Source of the DNA: Trogon surrucura
Taxonomy: Eukaryota > Chordata > Aves > Trogoniformes > Trogonidae
DNA length: 64,000 nt
Assembly: GCA_020746105.1 (NCBI GenBank)
Contig: CM036621.1
Span: 24,819,501 to 24,883,500 of the forward strand
Direction: 5' to 3'
Positions 24,078-35,402 of this stretch are shown piece after piece. Each line of letters begins with the position of its first letter. Position 1 is the stretch's first letter. Below the pieces are notes generated by a model. That model had not been told where the DNA came from and searched no databases. It was given only the letters and a program-made list of their open reading frames with translations. A program made the translations under genes and the position numbers.

Positions 24078-26963
24078 ATGAAGGGGGATGGGGTTATAGC
24101 TGGGATTGCAGTGGGGCAGTGTTCTGGAAATTATGAGGACCGGGTGGCCTTCCATCCCCCTAGGGTGAGATCAGTGTGCTCAGCTTGCTCCCTGAAATGC
24201 TTATACACCAATGCACGCAGCATGGGGAATAAGCAGGAGGAGCTAGAAACCTGGGTTCGGGCAGGAGATTATGATCTGGTGGCAATTACAGAGACATGGT
24301 GGGACAGCTCACATGACTGGAATGTGGTCATGGGTGGCTATGTCCTTTTCAGGAAAGACAGGCCAGCCAGGCGAGGTGGTGGAGTCGCTCTTTACGTGAA
24401 AGAGCAACTACAATGTCTTGAATACCATCCAGGCATGGAGGAGGAGCAAGTTGAGAGTGTATGGGTTAGAATTAAGGGGCAGGCTGGCAGGAGAGATACT
24501 GTTGTGGGTGTCTATTACAGGCCACCAGATCAGGGTGAGGAAGTTGATGAGGCCTTCTACAGGCAGCTGAGAGCGGTCTCACAATCACAGGCCCTGGTTG
24601 TCCTGGGGGATTTTAACTTCCCTGATATTTGCTGGAAGGACAATTCAGCCAGCCAGCCACAGTCCAGGAGGATCCTCCAGTGCATTGATGATAATTTTCT
24701 GTTGCAAATGGTGGAGGAGCCGATTAGGAGAGGAGCACTGCTGGACCTCATCCTCGCTAACAAGGAGGATCTGGTTGAAGCAGTAAAGGTTGAGGGCTGC
24801 CTTGGCTGCAGTGACCATGAAATGGTGGAGTTCAGGATCTCATGTAGCAGAAACAAAATAGCAAGCAGAATTGCAACCCTGGACTTTGCCAAGGCAAACT
24901 TTGGATTTTTCCAACAATTACTCGAGAAAATCCCATGGGCAAGGCTGTTTGAAGGTAAAGGGGCCCAAGATAGTTGGTTAGCATTCAGGGACTGCTTCTC
25001 CCGTGCTCAAGATCAGAGCATCCCGGCACGTAGGAAGTCAAGGAAGGGAGCCAGGAGACCTGCGTGGCTAAACAGGGATCTGCTGGGTAAGCTCAAGGGC
25101 AAGAGGAGAATTTACAGATCTTGGAAGGCGGGGCTGGCCACTTGGGAAGAATATAAGGCTGTTGTCCGAGGATGTAGGGAGGCAACTAGGAAAGCAAAGG
25201 CCTCCCTAGAATTGAACCTGGCGAGAGGGGTCAAGGACAACAGGAAGAGCTTTTTCAAATACGTGGCAGATAAAACTAACACCAGAGGCAATGTAGGCCC
25301 ACTGATGAATGAGGTGGGTGCCTTGGTGACAGAAGATACAGAGAAGGCAGAGTTACTGAATGCCTTCTTTGCCTCTGTCTACTCTGCCGGAGGCTGTCCT
25401 GAGGAACCCTGTTCCCCTGAGGCCCCAGAGGAAGTCAGGGCAGTGGAGGAGTTTGCTTTAGTCAATGAGGACTGGGTTAGGGACCAATTAAGCAATCTGG
25501 ATATCCATAAATCCATGGGTCCAGACGGGATGCATCCACGGGTGCTGAGGGAGCTGGCTGATGTCATTGCTAGACCACTCTCCATCATCTTTGCCAAGTC
25601 TTGGGAGACGGGAGAGGTGCCTGAGGACTGGAGGGAAGCAAATGTCACTCCAGTCTTCAAAAAGGGCAAGAAGGAGGACCCGGGAAACTATAGACCGGTC
25701 AGCCTCACCTCCATCCCTGGGAAAGAGATGGAACGACTTATCCTTGGTGCCATCTCAAGGCATATCAGGGATAAGAGGGTCATTAGAGACAGTCAGCATG
25801 ACTTCACCAAGGGGAAGTTGTGCTTGACTAACCTCATAGTCTTTTATGAGGATATAACAAGGTGGATAGATGATGGCAGAGCGGTGGATGTGGTCTACCT
25901 TGACTTCAGTAAAGCATTTGACGCAGTCTCCCGCAGCATCCTTGCTGCTAAACTGAGGAAGTGTGGTCTAGACTCTCGGGTAGTGAGGTGGACTGTGAAT
26001 TGGCTAAGGGGAAGAAGCCAAAGAGTCGTGGTCAATGGGGCAGAGTCTGGTTGGAGGCCTGTATCCAGTGGAGTCCCTCAGGGGTCGGTACTGGGACCAG
26101 TATTATTCAATATATTCATCGATGACTTGGATGAGGGACTAGAGAGTACTATCAGCAAGTTTGCTGATGACACCAAGCTGGGAGGAGTGGCTGACACACC
26201 AGAAGGCTGTGCTGCCATCCAGCGAGACCTGGACAGGCTGGAGAGGTGGGCGGGGAAAAATTTCATGAAATATAACAAGGGTAAATGTAGAGTCTTGCAT
26301 CTGGGTAGGAACAACCCCAGGTTCCAGTATAAGTTGGGGAATGACTTATTAGAGAGTAGTGTAGGGGAAAGGGACCTGGGAGTCTTGGTGGACAGCAGGA
26401 TGACCATGAGCCAGCACTGTGGCCTTGTGGCCAGGAAGGCCAATGGCCTCCTGGGGTGTATTAGAAGGGGGGTGGTTAGTAGGTCGAGAGAGGTTCTCCT
26501 TCCCCTCTACTCTGCCCTGGTGAGACCCCATCTGGAATACTGTGTCCAGTTCTGGGCCCCTCAGTTCAAGAAAGACAGGGAACTGCTGGAGAGAGTCCAG
26601 CACAGGGCAACTAGGATGATTAAGGGAGTGGAGCATCTCCCTTATGAGAAAAGACTGAGGGAGCTGGGGCTCTTTAGTTTGGAGAAGAGGAGGCTGAGGG
26701 GTGACCTCATTAATGTTTACAAATATATCAAGGGTGAGTGTCACGAGGATGGAGCCAGGCTCTTCTCGGTGACAACCACTGATAGGACAAGGGGTAATGG
26801 GCTGAAACTGGAACATAAGAGGTTCCGCTTAAACTCGAGAAGAAACTTCTTCTCAGTGAGGGTGACGGAGCCCTGGAACAGGCTGCCCAGAGAGGTTGTG
26901 GAGTCTCCTTCTCTGGAGACATTCAAGACCTGCCTGGACACGTTCCTGTGTGGCATAGTCTAG
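24078..26963 (+). CDS. CR1 ORF2: endonuclease-reverse transcriptase, 961 codons, uninterrupted
   Basis: The ATG is two bases after the ORF1 stop. Residues 40-250 form the apurinic-like endonuclease: CLYTNARS near 41-48, TETWW with Glu72, LGDFNFPD with Asp178 and Asn180, and CSDHEMV with Asp246 and His247. A linker follows. The reverse transcriptase runs from about 470 to 740: [19 protein letters not shown] near 537-545, YLDFSKAFD near 607-615 with Asp609, [12 protein letters not shown] near 673-684, and the catalytic FADD at 695-698. The C-terminal domain has [19 protein letters not shown] and [17 protein letters not shown]. All catalytic residues I can place are present with no stop or shift. 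The protein would nick DNA and prime reverse transcription at the target site. Private changes such as [10 protein letters not shown], where the sister copy has [10 protein letters not shown], may reduce activity. Confidence 0.96.
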   Translation: MKGDGVIAGIAVGQCSGNYEDRVAFHPPRVRSVCSACSLKCLYTNARSMGNKQEELETWVRAGDYDLVAITETWWDSSHDWNVVMGGYVLFRKDRPARRGGGVALYVKEQLQCLEYHPGMEEEQVESVWVRIKGQAGRRDTVVGVYYRPPDQGEEVDEAFYRQLRAVSQSQALVVLGDFNFPDICWKDNSASQPQSRRILQCIDDNFLLQMVEEPIRRGALLDLILANKEDLVEAVKVEGCLGCSDHEMVEFRISCSRNKIASRIATLDFAKANFGFFQQLLEKIPWARLFEGKGAQDSWLAFRDCFSRAQDQSIPARRKSRKGARRPAWLNRDLLGKLKGKRRIYRSWKAGLATWEEYKAVVRGCREATRKAKASLELNLARGVKDNRKSFFKYVADKTNTRGNVGPLMNEVGALVTEDTEKAELLNAFFASVYSAGGCPEEPCSPEAPEEVRAVEEFALVNEDWVRDQLSNLDIHKSMGPDGMHPRVLRELADVIARPLSIIFAKSWETGEVPEDWREANVTPVFKKGKKEDPGNYRPVSLTSIPGKEMERLILGAISRHIRDKRVIRDSQHDFTKGKLCLTNLIVFYEDITRWIDDGRAVDVVYLDFSKAFDAVSRSILAAKLRKCGLDSRVVRWTVNWLRGRSQRVVVNGAESGWRPVSSGVPQGSVLGPVLFNIFIDDLDEGLESTISKFADDTKLGGVADTPEGCAAIQRDLDRLERWAGKNFMKYNKGKCRVLHLGRNNPRFQYKLGNDLLESSVGERDLGVLVDSRMTMSQHCGLVARKANGLLGCIRRGVVSRSREVLLPLYSALVRPHLEYCVQFWAPQFKKDRELLERVQHRATRMIKGVEHLPYEKRLRELGLFSLEKRRLRGDLINVYKYIKGECHEDGARLFSVTTTDRTRGNGLKLEHKRFRLNSRRNFFSVRVTEPWNRLPREVVESPSLETFKTCLDTFLCGIV

Positions 26964-27044
26964 GCATTCCTGCTCTGGCAGGGGGATTGGACTTGATGAT
27001 CTTTCGAGGTCCCTTCCAATCCCTAACATTCTATGATTCTATGA

Positions 27045-29049
27045 CAACTTGTTTATTAGTGCTGTTATTTTATTTTATTTTAATTTTTTTTTCTGTTTTT
27101 GGGTTCAGAACTATGGAAATTTCAATGATTAGATGCTGCAAGCATATGGTCTGGCTTTTGTCTTGTGATCAGCCTATTCAGTCTATTTAACAAAACGACA
27201 TTGGCAGAATGTAATATTGTGATATCAGCCAGTAGGGCAAGAATCATGACTGGTTTAAATTGCCAGTGGATCCATATAGCTCAAATTTTATCTTACAAGT
27301 TTTGGTTGGTTTTCTTTTGTAAGTAGAAACACTGCTGTGGTACAAGCAGAGCTCACTGCACTCTTCTGTAGCTCCTCTTTTGAGAAAAAAAACTAATGCA
27401 AAGGATCTCGTTGTCAGATGAAACCACTATAAGGCATGTGAATTGTTAATATGGTGCATTTTGTAAAAAAAAAATTCAAAATATTTAATGTGGCATTAGC
27501 AAAACTCTGGGCCAGCTTATGTCTATTCTTTTGTTCTTATAGGTGATTCTTTCTTTGTTTTTCCTGGACTTTGAGGGACTATATGTCTCATGTAATCTCC
27601 ATCACGTTCATGAATAATTCCTATTGAAATAGTAGTAGTCTTAAGTGTGATGGTTAGAATTTTTGTTGATTCCTAGCCAGGAAACCAAGATCCAATTATA
27701 AATTTTTGTTAGGTTTTTTTTTTTTCCTGAAAGCTTCTTGTCAGAGCAAGATTTCTGAGAGAGAACATCAGTGGCAAACTACCACTTCCAAAGTCTAAGT
27801 GTAATTTTGTAAATGTGAAGCACCTGGTTCAAAAGCTGGAAAGAACAGTCATGGCAGAGTTTATATTTATTTTTTGTTTTGGTTATGATTGGATGTCATA
27901 TAATTTTCACAGCAAGCTCTGCAGTGTGTTAAGACCTGGCTTCACTGTTTCACTGGCACATCCAAAGGTCACCGCTGTTAGAGATAAATGTGGTCACAAG
28001 GGCCACTGCAAATGAAGACAAAAATGATTTGTTATTGTGATCTTCTCCGTCGCATATCTTGCAGTCAGGGACAACATGCTGTGAGGAACATGATGTCGTA
28101 AACAGAGCTGTATTTTGCATTAACTTAACCGAGCTCATTGGCATCCTCCCTGGCAGAGATTATACCGCACAGATTTTTAGAAGGGTGTTTCTCACATGCA
28201 AAGCAATGTTGCATGAACTTTTAAATAATTTTTTGTATCGTGCTCTTGCAATTAAGACTTGTTCTTTCACACCAGCCTGTGTTGCCACATAGTTTTAAGT
28301 TGCTGGTGTTTTGAAGAAGAAAAAGCTAAAGTTTTAGAGAGTTTCAGATAATAAGATTTACTTAGTTGAACATCCATGTTCAATTTAGCATCCTTGAAAT
28401 GAATAATTGCAAGTCATATTTGGAAGATTACTATACTTGTTTTCATTATATCTCTGTTTACTTGTCTGTTTTCCAGTCATCTCATCTCTTGTTGGTAAAT
28501 TGTAGGATCTAAATTACTGAAAGCTTCCCCCAGTATTTACAGGGGTAGATTTTCTGTATTTCGTGGTACTTTTTGGTTTTTCTGCTGTAAATTTCCTCCT
28601 TAATTCCTCTCTCCTTGATTTTTAGGAAGCTGAAGAGTATTTATTTGGAGCATTTATCCAGATCTTTGTGATTAAGATGACTGTATTTTTTTTTCTTCTA
28701 TTCTGCCTTGAAGTGCTATTTTCCTTCATTAATATAAATCTTTTGAGAAACTTTCTCTAATTATGTCATTGACAACTTTGTGGTAGTGAAGTTTCTATAT
28801 CTAGACCAAAGTATTAAATAAACAAATAACAGATTGAGTGCCTTCAACATGCTTTTCTCTGCAAATTGTTATTCCCCTTGTATTCTTTGGTTTTGCTTGC
28901 CATTAGCAAAATGTTTTTGATTGCACAATGAAATTTTTAACGATCCCTGTGAAAATGCTGTAGTCTCTGATTCCACAGAATTGGATTTTATCTTCCATGT
29001 GTTTCCTTTTGACCTCAGTGGGATTGTGGTCAAAGAGAACAAGTCTACA
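27045..29049. other. Non-coding, probably intronic
   Basis: AT-rich DNA with short T runs. I see no gene, RNA or clear repeat; the open frames in it are short and without family motifs. Confidence 0.6.
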
Positions 29050-29229
29050 GTGATCTTTTGGAACTGACTGTCTAGGGTACTGGTGGAATCCCTGGAAGTA
29101 TTTAAAAGGTGTGTAGATGTGGTGCTTAGGCACATGGTTTTGTGGTGCATCTGGCCATGCTAAGTTAACAGTTGTACTTGATGATCTTAAAGGTCTTTTC
29201 CAACTTAAATGATTCTGTGATTCTATGAT
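29050..29229 (+). mobile_element. CR1 LINE 3' end fragment
   Basis: The text GGAACTGACTGTCTAGGG, then GGAATCCCTGGAAGTATTTA, then TTGATGATCTTAAAGGTC and a final GATTCTGTGATTCTATGA is a degraded CR1 ORF2 end, 3' UTR and tail. The 5' boundary is uncertain by some tens of bases. Confidence 0.9.
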
Positions 29230-29317
29230 CTGCAGGTTGCGAATTCAGGTGTCAAGACCTAAACTATATTGGGTGATAAAGGACCATGTCTTCATCATAC
29301 AAAATGTGGTGCAAGCA

Positions 29318-29365
29318 CATAGAATCATATCAGCTGGAAGAGACCTAGAAGATCATGGAGTCCAG
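29318..29365 (-). mobile_element. Very short CR1 3' end, opposite orientation
   Basis: CATAGAATCATATCAGCTGG followed by AAGAGACCTAGAAGATCATG and GAGTCC is the reverse complement of a CR1 3' UTR and tail. It sits about 90 bp from the plus-strand tail at 29229, giving two CR1 ends that face each other. The homology fades by about 29365. Confidence 0.82.
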
Positions 29366-29762
29366 GACATCCTATAGCATCTTATTAAATGGCTGCTAGG
29401 TTGTTTGCAATGTTGCCATAGTCAGATGGATGGAATGAGAGGACAGGAACAAAATGGGAGGTAAAATGAATGCAGCTGGTATTGGCTAATATTTCTAATT
29501 ACTTTAGAAACACTGCAAGCACCTAAAAATATCAGTCTAATGCCATTTCAGATATGCTAAAATATACAGCAGGTCCCTGTAGGGATGACAGGTAAGTATC
29601 TATGAGAGATGCGAGCTTTTCTGGAGGCACTATGGGAGGCTGGGCACAGATACTGTAGGGTGGTTAAAGTGGCAGTAGAAGCTTGTGAATGAATCCTGCC
29701 TTTCCTGTTGCATTAAAAGAGAGATTGTGTGCTACAAAATATTGACAGAACACCAAAGCAAT

Positions 29763-29782
29763 ATAATAATAATACTAATAAT
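29763..29782. repeat. Imperfect (ATA/AAT)n microsatellite
   Basis: A short run of AATAATAATACTAATAAT units, interrupted once by a C. Confidence 0.85.
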
Positions 29783-30513
29783 CCTCCCCTGCACTAACAT
29801 CAGCCAGAGTGTGGTCCAAGAGGCATATAGGCCTGGTAGTGATGAGGTCATCTCCTAAAAGCTCAAGCATATCAGTCATTCTCTCTTCATTAATGACTAA
29901 GAACATGACCAATTTGTAGCTGGGTTATGAGTTATTTCAGGAAAAAGAATGAATAATTTGTTTTCAGAGAAGGACTAATATTTCTCCCCTTCCCTCCATT
30001 CTTGCCAGAAATATATAGACCAAGGGGATATTTTGTAAGAAATCCTGATTTTTTTTTTTGCTTAATGAGTTTCTAAATCTGCTCTCTTTGTCAAAGAAAA
30101 AGAATGCAACATAAACTTACAGTGTCTGGTTCCAGTTCCTGAATATCAGTTGAAGCTGATGCTAACCTCATTGTGTTAAAATACAAGGAGAATAATTTTA
30201 TTGAATTCTGTGCCTGTTTGCGGGACACAGTGCTAATTATAGCTGCTCCTAATCAGGCTGGCCATTGAAAATCTTACCATTTTGAATGAAGCAACAGATT
30301 TTCAAGTGGCTTTAGGGGCAGTGGAATAGTCTTTATGCAGTCAGTTTCATCACCTAGAATCTCTATTGATCTAGGTGAAAGGCATACACAAACCTATTCT
30401 GATCAGATCATCCTTTAAACCTCTTACAGAAATCTTCCACCAAAATCCCATGTTTTGATTTCTCCAAACTTTGAATTTTTTTTCTTATTTTTTTCTTTTA
30501 AAAAAATTTCTAG

Positions 30514-30671
30514 TCCACTTTCCAGATTCATGTTTTAGCTTTCTTGAAAACCTTGGCTGAAGAACATTTTGCCCGTCTTGGAGACAATGGAGTTGATGTA
30601 AAAGATTTAAGATTTGGTGACTTCAATTATGCAGCCTTGTTTCAGGGGAAAACAAGGGGTTCGTTGTGTGG
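30514..30671 (+). other. Candidate cryptic or alternative exon (158 bp)
   Basis: A long T-rich tract and TTTCTAG (ending 30513) precede 52 open codons, and a GTAAAATG donor-like site follows at 30672. The frame starts STFQIHVLAFLKTLAEEHFA, continues RLGDNGVDVKDLRFGDFNYA, and would stop at once (TAA) if not spliced. It begins in phase 0, compatible with the LRMDA exon ending at 16590. I recognise no family in the peptide, and chance is a live explanation in a 47-kb search space. Confidence 0.22.
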
Positions 30672-33600
30672 GTAAAATGATCAAAAAAGCTCAAAAAAAC
30701 TCAGAAAAGCTCAAGAGCATTTGTGACTGAGGACTGATGTCCTGTTTGGAGGAATTAGTAAGAGTATGAAGCTTTTGCAGTAAATTTGATTCTAATTTAT
30801 CTTTGGTATTTACAGCATCCAAGGACAAAATGTTCATAGGAGAACATACGAATTTTAATTAACTGCCATTAGGAGGTTCTCTGATAAAGAAAATTTCAAT
30901 CATGTTTCAAAAAATGGCATAACGTTCTTGTGACTTCACAGCCAGGCAGTCTGTCCTTAAGTTACATGCATTTAATTTTTAAGTGTATTTAAGCTATGCT
31001 TCAGTTCTAGTGTTTCAAATGTCATTGTATCAAGGCGCCTAGTAAACACATGTGCATTGTCTCAAAGATGATTCATTTCTGTTTCAACCTTGGTGGGACT
31101 TGAAAACCTTAGGCATTCTTTCTTGTAACAGAACCTGTGGGATATTTGCTTAATGATTAAATTACAATTGCTTTTGTGTTACTGATTTATGAACTTGAAG
31201 CAGAAGGAGATGAAGTTTTCTATTACGTCAATACAGCAATCTTACATATCCTACTATGGCAAGTTTCATTAGGAAATGTATCATTTGGGTTAGAATAAGT
31301 AGTAAATTCAGGATTGAGAAATTAAGACTTTTTTTCCTTCCTTCCCACATTGTAAGACTAAATATACAACTTTGTTCACATAACAGTTACAAACAGTTCA
31401 CTGTGTAGGCCAAATGCTCTCTAATGCAGTAAAATTAAGAAATAATATGCTTTGAAAGTGATTTATGAGTGTGGTTAAACTGCCAGATTTACAAAGAAAT
31501 AGTTCAGATCTTGGGAAGCCTCAGGAGTCACGTCAAAAATGAATTTGACCATGATTTAAACTGCTACTTTTCTTACATGACATTTAATATGTGTACTTTG
31601 GAGGCCCATATGTCTTTAATAAAATAGCATTAAGTTTTAAATATGATATGAATGCAGTCAGTTTCTAAATTCATAACCTTTTCCACAACTCCAAAATGCT
31701 AACCAATAAGGGAGTCACACATGCAATAAAACATAAACCTTAGAAAATAGTTTTTTATTAGAACGGTTAGACAGTTGGCAGCTGTGTTATAATGTAATAA
31801 ATACATGCAGCCAATGTGGGTTTGTCAGTCTTTGTTTACACTGTAAGCAACTGGGACCAGACAACTAATTATAACTGAGGACCAAAGGTCATGAAAAGTA
31901 TATTTTGTCCAGTGAATTTGTACTTGCTAGGTGGACCTTATAATGCTAAGGAAAGTAATTTATTAAATAAGAAACATTATAGTATGCCTCCCAGTTGATT
32001 TTTTTCTGAGAATATAATGTTTATTAGAGAGTCAGATGCTTTAAGACTGTTCTGAAGTACTAAGTATTTCAGCAATTATGAAAAGACCAACAAGGGTTTG
32101 CAAAGAATTTCAGTGTTTAGCAAATGGTCGCCAAAAGAGTTCAGTGTTTTGTGAAATCAGAAATAGGGGAGTCTGGTCTATGCTGAAGTTTATACACAAT
32201 AACAAAAGAATGTTAGCATGTTTTGATATTTCTTTGCAATGCGATATATTTTATTAGCTTTGTTAATCTATTTTAGGCTTACTTCCTGAAACAGAAGCTA
32301 GCCCCCAGCAAAACCAGCTTTCTAGATAGCTAGAGCTTTTATTCAGAACAGCAGATTCTGGTTTGCTTGCTGTGTTTCCCATTTATTCAACATGCATAGA
32401 ACAGCACTCTAAACCTGATCACATATTCTAGGTAGTCTGACATTCTAATGAAATGGTGTGGGAGTTGAGAAAAGATAGATTTCCTGTGTACTCTTAAGAG
32501 TGTATGGGAGTAGGGAATAAAAACTTGATTGTGGTATACTTTTTCCTCCAAAATGCTTTCAATGATTTGATTTCTGGTTAGTGTGGTTCTAGAAAAATGG
32601 CAAAAAGTGTATTTGAAAAGTCTGCTTTGAGATGTATTACAAAGCATATATTCAAATGCTAATCTGTACTCCTCCAGAATTATGGGTCCCCTAGAGTATC
32701 CAGAAAATTATTAACACCATGTAATCCAGCTCAGTGTGAATGCATCTTCACTCTGTTAGCCAAATCTTTACATAATACAAATCATTCTACCTATAAAAGC
32801 ACAAATATGTTATTGTTCTCAACAGGCAATTTAATACAGCTGTAGGGAGGAGAATAAGAGAAAAGGAGATTACCGGCTAGCTGATCACGCTTTTATTTCT
32901 CTTAAATCTCTCAGCGTTTCTCTGTGGTTGTACTTGTTTAAAGATTGTATACAACTGTGCTGTCTATATGATTTGGAAAGCAAATCAGCCTAAATATGAA
33001 GTTTCAATGGGTGTAGTTTTTAGGGGATTTGTTGCATTTATCAAAAATACCCATTTTACCCCAGAAGCAGTGCTCAACCTATAATCTTTTTTTCTTATAA
33101 TTCTTCTGAAGACTTAAATTTTGCTGTAGAAAGCTCTTTTGTATTTGCCACCCAGTTGTGGAGCTTTAGCTGCAGAAGAGCTATTAAAGTTAATTATTTG
33201 CTGGAGAGTTTTATCAAAAGGATTGTTAATGTGAATACATACAGTTATTATGTGAATGAGGAAGAAAAATGTTTTATTGAAATAATACACAACTATCTCC
33301 AGTCACTCTGTGGAGTCAGAATCCTGCTCCAAGGATACTGTGTCAATGTGACCGAGTTTAACTGGTAATTCTTGTAAGCAAGGAGGTGGATCCACTTTAG
33401 CACAAGTGTACAGATTGTTGTCATTTATTATTGCATCCTGCCACCAGACCATGGCTTGTGGCTCTCACTGTTAAGTTCTCCATCTATATGAAAATAATAT
33501 TTTTGCTCTTTGTATTGCTTTTGTTACGTTATACTAAGCATGTATTGTTGTGGCATAAGGATAATACTTAATCACCAATGACTAGAAATTTGTGCAAAAT

Positions 33601-34404
33601 GTTTAGATATGAGTAAGCAGTCAGCCTATTACTATTATTAGCTGCCAACAGAAAATGTGAGCTAAATGTTTGAAGTGAAGGGTGGAGATATTAACACCAG
33701 AGAAGTAGGCTGTCTAGGAGAAGGAATAGAGTGGTAGAAGCAATGAATGTTCCTGTTCTACCTGTTCTCATCAAGCCCATGAAGCATGAACTGGAAGAGA
33801 CTGTACATAGTTCTGTGGAAAAATAGCATTCCTGAGATGTCACTTGCACGTTTTGCAGTTAGCTAGAGGTCAATTCCATTGGGTTGTTGAAAATAAAGCA
33901 TAAAATATTTGTGCTGCTGGGTCTTAGAGCTATTCTTGGAGAACTTGCTCACTTTGCATGCATTTTGGCAGGAGTTTTGTGCTTTGTTTCATATTGCGTA
34001 TTGTTCCAGAGATGTCTAACAGGCCACGATATTAATCCATTGCCCCAGGTCTCTTAAATTTATAACTATGTTGCTTTTATATAATGTCCTCCAGCTTTTT
34101 CCCTCCCTCTTATGTGATGTTTTTTTATAACTTTATGGTCTGAGAAAGTGCTATTTACTTCTAAATAATGGGTCAAAGATGTTGTGTGCAATTTTGAAAG
34201 ATGGAATGCTCTAACAGGACTGGGCAAAAGCAGCTCTGTATGAGTGGCACAAAATTTTTCTTTCCTATGAAGAAACACTTTGGATCCACTTTTACTCCTG
34301 TTGGCTAGACTCTGAAGGAGTAATCTACTATGTCGATGTGAGCAAGAGAAACAGACATACATCTGTGCCATGTCAAATAGTCTTTCCAAAGCAGAACTCA
34401 TTTG

Positions 34405-35358
34405 AATCATAGAATTGCCTAGGTTGGAAGGGACCTTAGAGATCATGTAATCCAACTTCCCTGCCATGGGCAGGGATGCCTCTCAACTGGACCAGCTTAC
34501 TCAAGGCCTCATCCAACCTGGCTCTGAACACCTCAAGGGAGGGGGTGTCCACAACTTTTCTGGAGAATTTATTCCAGAGTCCTGCCACCCTTGTACTGAA
34601 GATTTTTTTCCTAAGATCCAATCTAAATCTGTTTTCCTTTAACTTAAATCCATTTCCTCATGTCCTATTGGTGGACACTTTTGTAAAAAGTCCCTCCTCA
34701 GCCTTCCTGTAGGTTCCCTTCAGATTTTGGAAGGCAGTTACAAGATCCCCCCAGACTCTTCTCTTTTCAAGGCTGAACAATCCCAGTTCCCTTAGCCTAT
34801 CCTCATAGCAGAGGTCCTCCAGCCACTGGATCATCTTTGTGGCCCTCCTTTGAACTTGTTCTAACAGATCTATATCCCTGTTACAGTGGGGACACCAGAA
34901 CTGGACGCAGTATTTGAGATGGGATCTCACAAGAGTCTCACCTCTCTTGATCTGCTGGCCACACTCCTCTTGATGCATCCCAAGATACAGTGGTCAAAAT
35001 GAGCACTGCTGGCTCATGTTGAGCTTCTCATGTATCAACATCCTCAAGTTCTTCTCTTCAGGGCTACTCTCAACCCACTCTGCCCAGTTTGTATTTGTGC
35101 CTGGGATTGGCCCAACCCAGGTGCAGGACCTTGCATTTTGACTTGCTGAAGCTCATGCAGTTTGCACTGGCCCGTTTCTCAAGCCTATAAAGGTCCCTTT
35201 GGGTGGCATCCATTCTCTCAAGTGAGTCCACCACACCACACAGTTTGGTGTCAGTGGCAAACTTGCTGAGGGTGCATTCAGTGGCATTGTTGAACAGCAC
35301 TGTGCCCAGAACAGACCCCTGAGGAGCTCCACTTGCCACTGGTCTCCATGTGGACGTG
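34405..35358 (-). mobile_element. CR1 LINE, older copy, 5'-truncated
   Basis: The left end AATCATAGAATTGCCTAGG is the reversed CR1 tail and 3' UTR. The right part, near 35300-35340, is the antisense of the [10 protein letters not shown] reverse transcriptase block, with the homology fading by about 35358. Divergence from the young family is marked. The nearest relative in the window by eye is the copy at 51285-51520, since both share the CCTTAGAGATCAT 3' UTR version. Confidence 0.95.
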
Positions 35359-35402
35359 AAAATATCTGTACATGTGATTCTAGTTTTAAAGCAACCCAAC
35401 AA
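34436..35402 (-). pseudogene. Broken CR1 ORF2 C-terminal half
   Basis: Three minus-strand frames together cover the end of the RT domain and the C-terminal domain: about 35402-35070 ([34 protein letters not shown]), 34978-34658 ([40 protein letters not shown]) and 34621-34436 (AGLWNKFSRKVVDTPSLEVF). The FADD catalytic box reads FATD, with the first Asp changed. Frame changes between the pieces show indels, so it is dead. The extreme right end of the first frame extends into flanking DNA. Confidence 0.9.

Larger units (their letters stand above)
23665..27044 (+). mobile_element. Young CR1 LINE, 3.4 kb, ORF1 end plus intact ORF2
   Basis: The element begins inside ORF1 (5' edge about 23665, estimated from where CR1-like coding begins) and ends with ATTCTATGATTCTATGA at 27028-27044. 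It holds the last 134 codons of ORF1, the whole ORF2, and a short 3' UTR (GGACTTGATGATCTTTCGAGG). I found no matching target-site duplication. It is the longest copy in the window and nearly identical, in the shared part, to the minus-strand copy at 39971-42100. It lies in the same transcriptional direction as LRMDA. Confidence 0.97.
29366..34404. other. Non-coding, probably intronic
   Basis: No gene is established. An AAT-rich short repeat lies at 29763-29782. An exon-like segment at 30514-30671 and a homeodomain-site-rich stretch at 30181-30300 are treated separately. The other open frames are short and unremarkable. Confidence 0.55.

Noticed and set aside
24557..24892. Minus-strand open frames opposite CR1 ORF2, here and at 25379-26956
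   Set aside because: They are shadow frames of the GC-rich ORF2; equivalent frames appear opposite the other CR1 copies.
31241..31275. SYYGK-like text that might be the terminal LRMDA exon
   Set aside because: The frame stops within three codons and has no acceptor in phase. The resemblance is only four or five residues.
34066..34467. 133-codon minus-strand frame next to the CR1 at 34405
   Set aside because: Its N-terminal end is CR1 3' UTR antisense and the rest has no motif.
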